Source: Erpobdella octoculata (taxonomy: Eukaryota; Annelida; Clitellata; Hirudinida; Erpobdellidae). From it: a DNA stretch of 64,000 nt. Location: NCBI GenBank assembly GCA_963978895.1, contig OZ022247.1, positions 14,476,312-14,540,311 of the forward strand, written 5' to 3'. Positions within the stretch are counted from its first letter, which is position 1, and the number at the start of each line of letters is the position of its first letter. Below are positions 56,886 to 64,000 of this stretch, in pieces. Both the position numbers and the translations under genes were made by a program. The notes under the pieces were generated by a model. That model saw nothing but the letters and a program-made list of their open reading frames with translations. It was not told the DNA's origin and did not search any database.

Positions 56886-57648
56886 CAGTGATGGGCACTT
56901 TAACTACTGTAGTTGTAACTACTGTAGTTATAACTACATTTATAGTAGTTACATGGTAGTTATAACTACTTTTGTTTTTGAGTAGTTGCCATGTAGTTAT
57001 AACTACTTTTATGATCTAGTTTGGTAGTTATAACTAGTCTAACTACTTTGACTTAGCGCTGTAACAAAATTATTAAAAAGCCAGATAATTTAAAAATATA
57101 ATCTAAAGCATCGAATGTTCAATCACTGAAGGATTATCCATTTGTAGAATGAGCTTTCATAAAAGCCAATTCTACTCTTCCAAGCATGGCTGGTATGATT
57201 TTGACACCTCGAAGGTGCAAAATGAGTGACACTTTATTTGACCGTATGGTTTTTCTGCTTAAAAATACTTTGTTTTTATTATATTTGCTTAAAAATACTT
57301 TGTTTTTATTATATTTGTTTAAAAATACTTTGTTTTTATTATATTTGCTTAAAAATACTTTGTTTTTATTATATTTAGTTAACAATCATTATTAGTCTTT
57401 AAAAAAAAATTATTAAATGCAAATTTATTTTTTGTTGTTGTGTTTTTATATCTTACAGTAGATGTTTTATAAATATACGAGTAGTTAAAAAGTAGTTGGA
57501 AAGTAGTTAACTACTTTAGTAGTAGTTAACAAACTAGTTATAACTACCTCTCTTCTAAAGTAGTTAACATGTAGTTATAACTACTTCTGTCATGAGGTAG
57601 TTGGCATGTAGTTGTAACTACAATTGAAGTAGTTGGTGCCCATCACTG
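56886..57648. mobile_element. hAT MITE with 30-bp internal tandem
   Basis: Ends CAGTGATGGGCAC and complement; perfect 8-base duplication TCCCTTAG (56878-56885 and 57649-57656). GTAGTTATAACTAC palindromic subterminal repeats. A transposase remnant at 57150-57262 reads SMAGMILTPRRCKMSDTLFD, a hAT dimerisation motif. Four copies of a 30-base unit (AAAAATACTTTGTTTTTATT...) follow at 57262-57375. Confidence 0.9.
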
Positions 57649-58939
57649 TCCCTTAGTCATCGGATGTGCATCCGATAAGTCCTGCTCGAGGGCGGATTGA
57701 TTGATAAAATTTAAGATGGCCACCGCCATACCACTGCAGACGAGACTTTCTTAGTTCGAAAGGATGGTTTTAATTTGAATTTAAAACTTAGATTTTCTAA
57801 TATTGTGGAAGCGGAGAGGTTTATTGCTGAAAGTTAGTATTTTGATTTTATTTTAGTAAAACGTCGTGATATGGTTTACCTAGGTTGTTCGGCCTTTTTC
57901 TGAGATAGTTTAAAATTTCGTTGCTTAGTTTTTTCACAAAGCAATCAATAAAGTGTAATGTTTTAGCTTTAAAGTCAAGTTTTGTTTGGCTTTTGATGGG
58001 CTCAAAAAATTGCTCATTTCAAAGGTTCACCTTTACATTGATGCTTCTAAAATTAACATAAGATGTTTATCTTCCTTCACAATGGTTGAACCAACCTTGA
58101 TAATTTTTTAATCTTATCAAAATAAACTGTGCTTACCACTCATATGTTCTAATAATTGGCTGTATAATAAATTTCAGCCACCACCCATCCTTTATTTTCA
58201 ATCTTGTGATTTATTTTTATTGTTTAATAGTTTATAAGCGAATCATGTCATGAATCAATACTAAACCTGTTTAATTGTGAATCCTCATATTTTAATTAAA
58301 ATGATTTTTTGTTTCAAGATTCGTATGATCATAGTAAGGTCTAGAATCTAGACTGACTCTAAACAGAATTTGTATGTGATGATGTTGTACTTGAACACCT
58401 TATTTAATGGTCCCCTGTAATCATGGAGGCATCCTCCCACAAAATGAATTGTACAGTTTATTGAGAGTCACATATGTCTGCATTACTACTGGACAAAACT
58501 GATGTTTTGAGTTGCAGCAAATTATATTTAATGTATGCATCAATTTAATGTATCAATTAAATAGCAGATAATGTTTATTCATCTGAAGTTATGCAAGAAG
58601 GCAGTCCAATGAGTTGGTGAGGGGATTATATGGGATTGAACCCTGGCTTAATCATTATGTTCTGTATAATAAAGTAGAAAGTTTTGCAACTTTAATAGAC
58701 AGAGATGGCTTAGGCTGGATGACTATGGACCTTAAAATCGTCTATTAACTATTTGTAGCACTAAGTTTTGTTTTGCAGCTGTGATAGACAAAAGTGGGAG
58801 CATGATCAGCATTGTCGGCCCTCCATCACAAACTGTTTGGCTCCTAGCAGCTGGTATGATATTGCTATAAATTTTTTTAAAATTCTTATAGATTTAAAGG
58901 TAGTTTTCCTGTTTTCTTAGACTTGGTTCCTGAGACAAT

Positions 58940-59026
58940 TCAAGAACTCAGCAGGAAAAACAAGAGAGGGATGAAAAATTCTTTGGACTTATGGAACGTC
59001 TTATAGATGTTAACAAAGAAATTTAA
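58940..59026 (+). pseudogene. Myb/SANT-like accessory protein C-terminus, fragment
   Basis: Short frame NSRTQQEKQERDEKFFGLME...NKEI then stop, the style of the C-terminal coil in Harbinger Myb-like proteins. An exon-like segment lies upstream (58780-58850), with its flank repeated inversely at 60995-61075. Confidence 0.35.
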
Positions 59027-59599
59027 AATTGATGGAACAAATTTATTTAAATCAAAATAAACAAATTTAATTAAAAAGTTGTTGTGTTATTAAATCCTTT
59101 TTCGAGTTAGCTTTCAAATCTTTTTCCAGAGGGGTACATGACTGATCATCATTGGTGTTGCTCTTCTTGAAATCAACTAAATCATCAGTCTAGGCAAAGG
59201 TTGTGTAAGCAACAAGCTGTCAAGACCATTGTGGAAGCAGTTCTTGGTCAGGCAACATCTAAGTACTTCAACCTTCTAAACCTCCCTTAAGAAAAAAATA
59301 GTATTAGTCTACAAGTTTTAAAAATAAGAGATTTTCAACTATTGTAAATTACCTCAAATGTCGACTTCTTAATTTGAAAATGGGATTTAAAATCTCAATC
59401 ACACATTACACATAAGAAGAAATCTTCTGTGGCCTTGTTGCTCTGTAACTTTATCACCTATAAAATAATTGCACTGAAAGTACACAAAAGCTCTTATAAC
59501 AATGATAATTAAATCTAGTATTCCTTGGAAGGCTGAATTCCAATTTTTGTAATTGATCATATACACATACAAATTAAATTTTAAAGGAGACATTAGATT

Positions 59600-60971
59600 C
59601 AGGGACGTAAATTCAGCATTTTCCAGGGGGGGGCAAAATTTTCCCGCCATTATATAGCTTACTGACAGGGTTACCCGGTGTTGTCCGGGTTTTTTGTGCT
59701 TAGTTTTTTTTTCGTTTTTGCCAACGAAACGTCAAAGAAATAACAGATTTTTTTTTAAATTTTTCAAAATTTTCTCATCAATGAAGTTACCTGCATGCCA
59801 AATGTTGTTAAAATTGCTCCTGCGGCTTGGATGTGATAAACGAATGCTCTCACACACACATTACCTTTTACATTTATATAAATACGTAGGTACAAGCAGA
59901 GAGGGATGGGGAAATGCATCCCCCATCAGAGTATCAATTGAAATTTTTTTGGGTATAATACCTTGTTTTTAGAAGACGACCGTAGCTTTTTTGGGAGGAG
60001 AAATTAGAAGTCTTTGAAAAAAAATTTGAAAAATACTTACGACTACCCCTTACCGGTTATCAGCTTTTTGGAAAAGAATATAAAAATTTCTGAAGTAAAT
60101 CCCCACCAAAAAATTCTATATTCGCCACGCGCCACTGGGTATAAGGGGGATGAATGATTTAATCATATTGCAGGGGCAAGTACAGGATTAGTAAAACAAG
60201 TGAAGGAAAAACAAGTTTTTCAACACAAACTTTGATTTCAAATACATTCAATTTAGAAATGCAAAAGATGTTCAAAGTTTTTTTTTTAAATTGAATCATG
60301 TATTTTCATCAAATATAAAGCTGTGCTGAAAGTTTCAACTTCCTAGCTAGTCAAAATGCTGGTTAAATTTCACTTGCAAGATTTGCGTACAGAGAAAGAC
60401 ACACACACACACACAAACAAACAGAGATTGTAACCTAAATAAAAATTTTTTAAAAAGATGTTCAAAATGGGGTGGGTATAATTTTGTTTTATTTTTGTGT
60501 AATAAATAATAACTTTGATGTAGACAGCTGTGAGGGAATCAACATTGTATTAATACCACTAATAGGGTAAAATTCCACGAGTTCTCTTATTGTATTTTGG
60601 CACAGAAAACAGCTAATCTTTGGACCAACACTGATACACAAATTATTACTCTGCAGTTATTGGTAAATCTAGCATCGAGCTAAGATATAAAATTGTCTCC
60701 AATACGCATTGAATCATCACGAGGTTAAGTAAAGTTAAAATTAACATATTATATAGTAAACTCTAACTAAAAAAAAATTTAATTTTGGAAATCAAGGGGG
60801 GCGAATTGTCTATACACGCCGGAAAGATTCCAATACGCATTGCATCATCACTAGGTTAAGTAAAGTTAAAATTAAATAAATATATAGTAAACTCTAGGTA
60901 AAAAAAATTCAAAATTTGAAAATCAGGGGGGGGCAAATGCCCCCCCCTGCCCCCCTCAATTTACGTCCCTG
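59600..60971. mobile_element. hAT MITE containing R1 and a Helitron-like hairpin
   Basis: Ends CAGGGACGTAAATT and complement; perfect 8-base duplication ATTAGATT (59592-59599 and 60972-60979). G-rich subterminal runs (GGGGGGGCAAA). On the minus strand 59695-59662 reads ACCCGGACAACACCGGGTAA, a Helitron-3'-like hairpin, and R1 copy 2 lies at 60197-60450, so a second element is probably nested. Confidence 0.85.
60197..60450 (-). repeat. Dispersed repeat R1, copy 2
   Basis: Reverse complement of 388-640, about 85% by eye. Confidence 0.65.
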
Positions 60972-61548
60972 ATTAGATTGATTAGATTAATCTATATTGG
61001 TCTATCACAGCTGCAAAACAAAACTTAGTGCTACAAATATATTTTTATAAGATGATTTTAAAGTCCATAGTCATCAATCTAACATTAATCTAGATTAATC
61101 TAACATTTTAATACTTCAAGATTATTCTGTACTGTATATCTCTGTACACTGCAGAGCTGTATTAACTCGAATTCAGCACCAATAAACTAATAAAGCGTCT
61201 CAAATAAAAATTAAGCCTAAGCTATATCCTATATCCTTTGTCATCTTCCGATTCAGAGTCATAAAAAAAGTGTTTTATACATTCAGTGGTAATTATTAAA
61301 TTGGAATTCGAAAGATCGGCAAAAATTTTTATTGGATCCATTTTGTTTACATCCGCCTGACTAATCTGCCGTTGTTAAATACGGGATCATCGCAACTGAT
61401 CCCAGGACAACTGATCCCAGGACTACTGATCCCAGGACAACTGATCCCGGGACAACTGATCCCGGGACAACTGATCCCACGGACAACTGATCCCATGGAC
61501 AACTGATCCCATGGACAACTGATCCCACAGACTGATCCCATATCTGCA

Positions 61549-61618
61549 TGTATGTATGTATGTATGTATGTATGTATGTATGTATGTATGTATGTATGTA
61601 TGTATGTATGTATGTATA
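61549..61618 (+). repeat. (TATG)n microsatellite
   Basis: About 17 TATG units next to the left arm of FB-1. Confidence 0.95.
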
Positions 61619-61943
61619 TGTTTAGATGCTGTAGTGATGGTCCTAGTCATGGACTCCTAAATAAGCCGATAAGAATTAATGTTGGAGTGTCTTCATTAAT
61701 TCATTTAATTCATATCTTCGAAAAAAACAACTTCTGAAATGAGCTAAACTCTATTATTTTTGGATTGGCACGGTTCCGTTTCTCATTATGAACTTCACGC
61801 AGAAAGGAGTGAAACGATGAAAAGTAATACGAACTTGTCAATTTCATTTCGACTGTGTATCGTGCCCTCGTGCGCTTATACTAAATATTATTTCTCCGTT
61901 TACTAATTGGAGTAGCCAGTATCATTATCACCACCTCCGTTGT

Positions 61944-63551
61944 GGTTCCACGACAAAACGTTCACAGACAAAATGTTCAACGACAAAATGTTCCCGACAA
62001 AACGTTCACGACACAACGTTCACGACAAAATGTTCACGACAAAATGAACACCGACAAAACGTTCACAGACAAAATGTTCAACGACAAAATGTTCAACGAC
62101 AAAATGTTCACGACAAAACGTTCACGACAAAACGTTCACGAAAAATGTTCACGCACAAAATGTTCACAGACAAAATGTTCACAGACAAAATGCTCACAGA
62201 CAAAATGTTCAACGACAAAACGTTCACGACAAAACGTTCACGACACAACGTTCACGACAAAATGTTCACACTGAAAAATAAAAATTTTGTTTTATTATGT
62301 CAAGATCGCTTGCAAACTAATTATTAAGTCATTTTTTGTGATGTGTCTATTCACCATTTTATTTACCTAAGCAAAGTATATGTGCATGACAGCATGAAAC
62401 TAATACGTATTGGCAACATCAAATGATCTCCAATTAATAAATAATTGTATGGAGTTATAGCTATTTGGCTTTTTTCTTTTTCATCCATATTTTGATCCTT
62501 TTTATCATCGTTCCATTTATTAACTAGTTAATGCCGGTTAATTTGCTTTTGGATACCCTAACTTTTTAGTTTTTAATTGCTAGATATGTATTTTCAATTC
62601 TAGTTGAAAAACGCAAGTAGCTGCATGCTGCTTTACCCAAGTCACCATTACGTTAATTAGCTAATTAAAGGAGGCTATATTGCTCTTGGAAGCCGATAAC
62701 TTCCTAATCGCTAGGCTACAACGATCAAGGCTTCTTTCTGTCGTTCATTTAATTAAAATTGAAACACCAAATGAATCTCAATTAATAAATAATTGCATTT
62801 CTTTTTCTTTTTAATCGGAGTTAATAAAGATTTCATATTTTGACCCTTTTAATCATCGTTCCATTTATTAACTAGTTAATGCGGGTTGGTTAATTTTCTC
62901 TTGGATACTCTTAACTTTTTAATCTTTAGAATACAGCCATCAAACCTTATTTACGTCGTTTGCTTAATTGAAATTGAAAATTCAAACGATCTCAAATTTG
63001 TAACAAATTGTATTTTCCTATTATAGCTATCTCATTTACTCATTTCATCTGTTTTTTTCTTTCTTGCTGAAACAGTTTACAGTCCTCCGATCCATACTCA
63101 TCTGGTTGCCGTTTGAGTTAGGGGTATCAAAGAGGAAATTAACATTGCATTTACTATTGTTAACGTTTTATTTGCGCTCATTTTGTGAAACACAAAATAT
63201 TTTATCATTTAAAACTAAACTAAACTTAAAAATTGCAATCGTGAACATTTTGTCGTGAACGTTGTGTCGTGAACATTTTGTCGTTGAACATTTTGTCTGT
63301 GAACATTTTGTCTGTGAACATTTTGTCTGTGAACATTTTGTCGTGAACATTTTGTCGTGAACGTTGTGTCGTGAACGTTTTGTCGTGAACATTTTGTCGT
63401 TGAACATTTTGTCTGTGAACATTTTGTCTGTGAATATTTTGTCTGTGAACATTTTGTCGTGAACGTTTTGTCGTGAACGTTGTGTCGTGAACGTTATGTC
63501 GTGAACATTTTGTCGTTGAACATTTTGTCTGTGAACGTTTTCTCGTGACAC
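61944..63551. mobile_element. Foldback element FB-2 with 14-bp minisatellite arms
   Basis: Flanked by a 10-base direct repeat CCTCCGTTGT (61934-61943 and 63552-63561). Left arm 61944-62275 and right arm 63238-63551 are inverted arrays of ACAAAATGTTCACG-like units (variants AAACG and ACAACG). Termini GGTTCCACGACAAAACGTTC and, in complement, GTGTCACGAGAAAACGTTC. The 960-base centre has no ORF and includes two related AT-rich blocks (about 62450 and 62800). Open frames across the arms are repeat translations. Confidence 0.8.
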
Positions 63552-64000
63552 CCTCCGTTGTCGTATGCAGCCAGCCATCGTAAGCTGGCTACGTAAGCAT
63601 CATCACCACCACCATTGTCGTCAAAAATGAGTTAAAAATGAGTTGCTTATGTCTATGGGATCAGTTGTCTATGGGATCAGTTGTCCGTGTGATCAGTTGT
63701 CCGTATGATCAGTTGTTCACGGGATCGGTTGTCCGTGTGATCAGTTGTCCTGGGGTAGGTTGTCCTGGGATCAGTTGTCCTGTGATCAGTTGTACTGGGA
63801 TCAGTTGTCCTGGGATCAGTTGACCTGGGATCAGTAGGCACTAACCCGTTAAATACATCCCACATACAATCAATCCTTGCATCCATCCGATAAATCTCGG
63901 ATGCAGCGCTGGATGTATTTAACAACGCACCCTACTACCTGTATATATGTTGACTCCATAGATATATAGATGGGACATATCAATCTATTTCCTGTATGTA

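Larger units (their letters stand above)
61383..63847. mobile_element. Foldback element FB-1 with 15-bp minisatellite arms
   Basis: Flanked by a perfect 9-base duplication GTTAAATAC (61374-61382 and 63848-63856). Left arm (61383-61535) and right arm (about 63650-63847) are inverted arrays of GACAACTGATCCCAG-like units. Terminal bases GGGATCATCGCAACTGATCC and, in complement, GGGTTAGTGCCTACTGATCC align partly. A 9-base duplication and tandem-repeat arms are the known pattern of foldback (Mutator-related) transposons. FB-2 is nested inside. No transposase. Confidence 0.75.
56765..63932. mobile_element. Large element with 22-bp TIRs, possibly PIF/Harbinger-like
   Basis: Left end GGGTGCGTTGTTAAATTCAT and right end, in complement, GGGTGCGTTGTTAAATACAT. 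TAC flanks both sides (56762-56764 and 63933-63935), a possible 3-base duplication. It contains a short Myb-accessory-like C-terminus (about 58940-59020), several nested hAT elements and two foldbacks. No transposase was found. Class assignment is weak: Harbinger normally duplicates TWA. Confidence 0.5.

Noticed and set aside
59662..59695. Definite Helitron terminus
   Set aside because: The hairpin fits, but the sequence after it (CCCTGTCAG) lacks a clear CTAG-type end and no 5' end was found, so it is only noted inside the hAT entry.
61944..63551. CRISPR-like array or coding tandem-repeat protein
   Set aside because: Units are contiguous without unique spacers, occur as inverted arms, and the context is a eukaryotic transposon with a target duplication.

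Overview
The window is eukaryotic and metazoan: AT-rich DNA with short spliced host exons, animal-type mobile elements, long tetranucleotide and (TA)n microsatellites, and no bacterial gene organisation. Degenerate CCCTAA-type repeats fit an animal with TTAGGG telomeres (not a typical insect or nematode), but here they sit inside mobile elements, so this is weak evidence. I could not identify the species; an invertebrate is my inference.

The one host gene I recognise is the WASH complex subunit WASHC1 (plus strand, six coding exons, 35291-47823). Its phases, splice sites and stop codon are consistent, giving about 520 residues. Its introns 3 and 4 are packed with nested transposons, and a hAT-like element lies just upstream.

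Layout. 1-1000: AT-rich, with a dispersed repeat. 1000-6005: a compound tetranucleotide array split by a 3.0 kb Helitron carrying a broken helicase. 6006-6998: remnant Gypsy LTR and gag. 7.0-20.7 kb: Penelope-like element (PLE) pieces with hammerhead ribozyme motifs abut (TA)n tracts; into these went a small LTR element encoding a SAP-domain protein (A) and two nearly intact Gypsy elements (B inside A, F inside a PLE ribozyme), all with identical LTR pairs. 20.7-24.3 kb: decayed transposon ORFs, a tRNA-like palindrome, a Helitron 3' end and a tandem repeat. 24.3-27.2 kb: a 3'-truncated Gypsy (E) that reads into exon-like sequence. 27.3-35.2 kb: nested hAT elements, a GGGCCC minisatellite and a hAT-like element holding telomere-like repeats. 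35.3-47.8 kb: WASHC1 with an RTE-like LINE, two more SAP-type LTR elements (C, D) and several hAT elements in its introns. 48-56.7 kb: more hAT elements, a 5S rRNA-derived fragment, a pogo-like ORF lacking its catalytic core, and exon-like remains. 56.8-63.9 kb: a large element with 22-bp terminal inverted repeats that received hAT insertions and two nested foldback elements with minisatellite arms.

The strongest candidate for something undescribed is the SAP-domain LTR family. Three copies share LTRs, a primer-binding-like site, one acidic SAP-domain ORF and a polypurine tract, but no pol. All three sit in (TA)n tracts, so the SAP domain, a known binder of AT-rich scaffold-attachment DNA, may take part in targeting. 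All coordinates, repeats and target-site duplications were read by eye; no database search was run.
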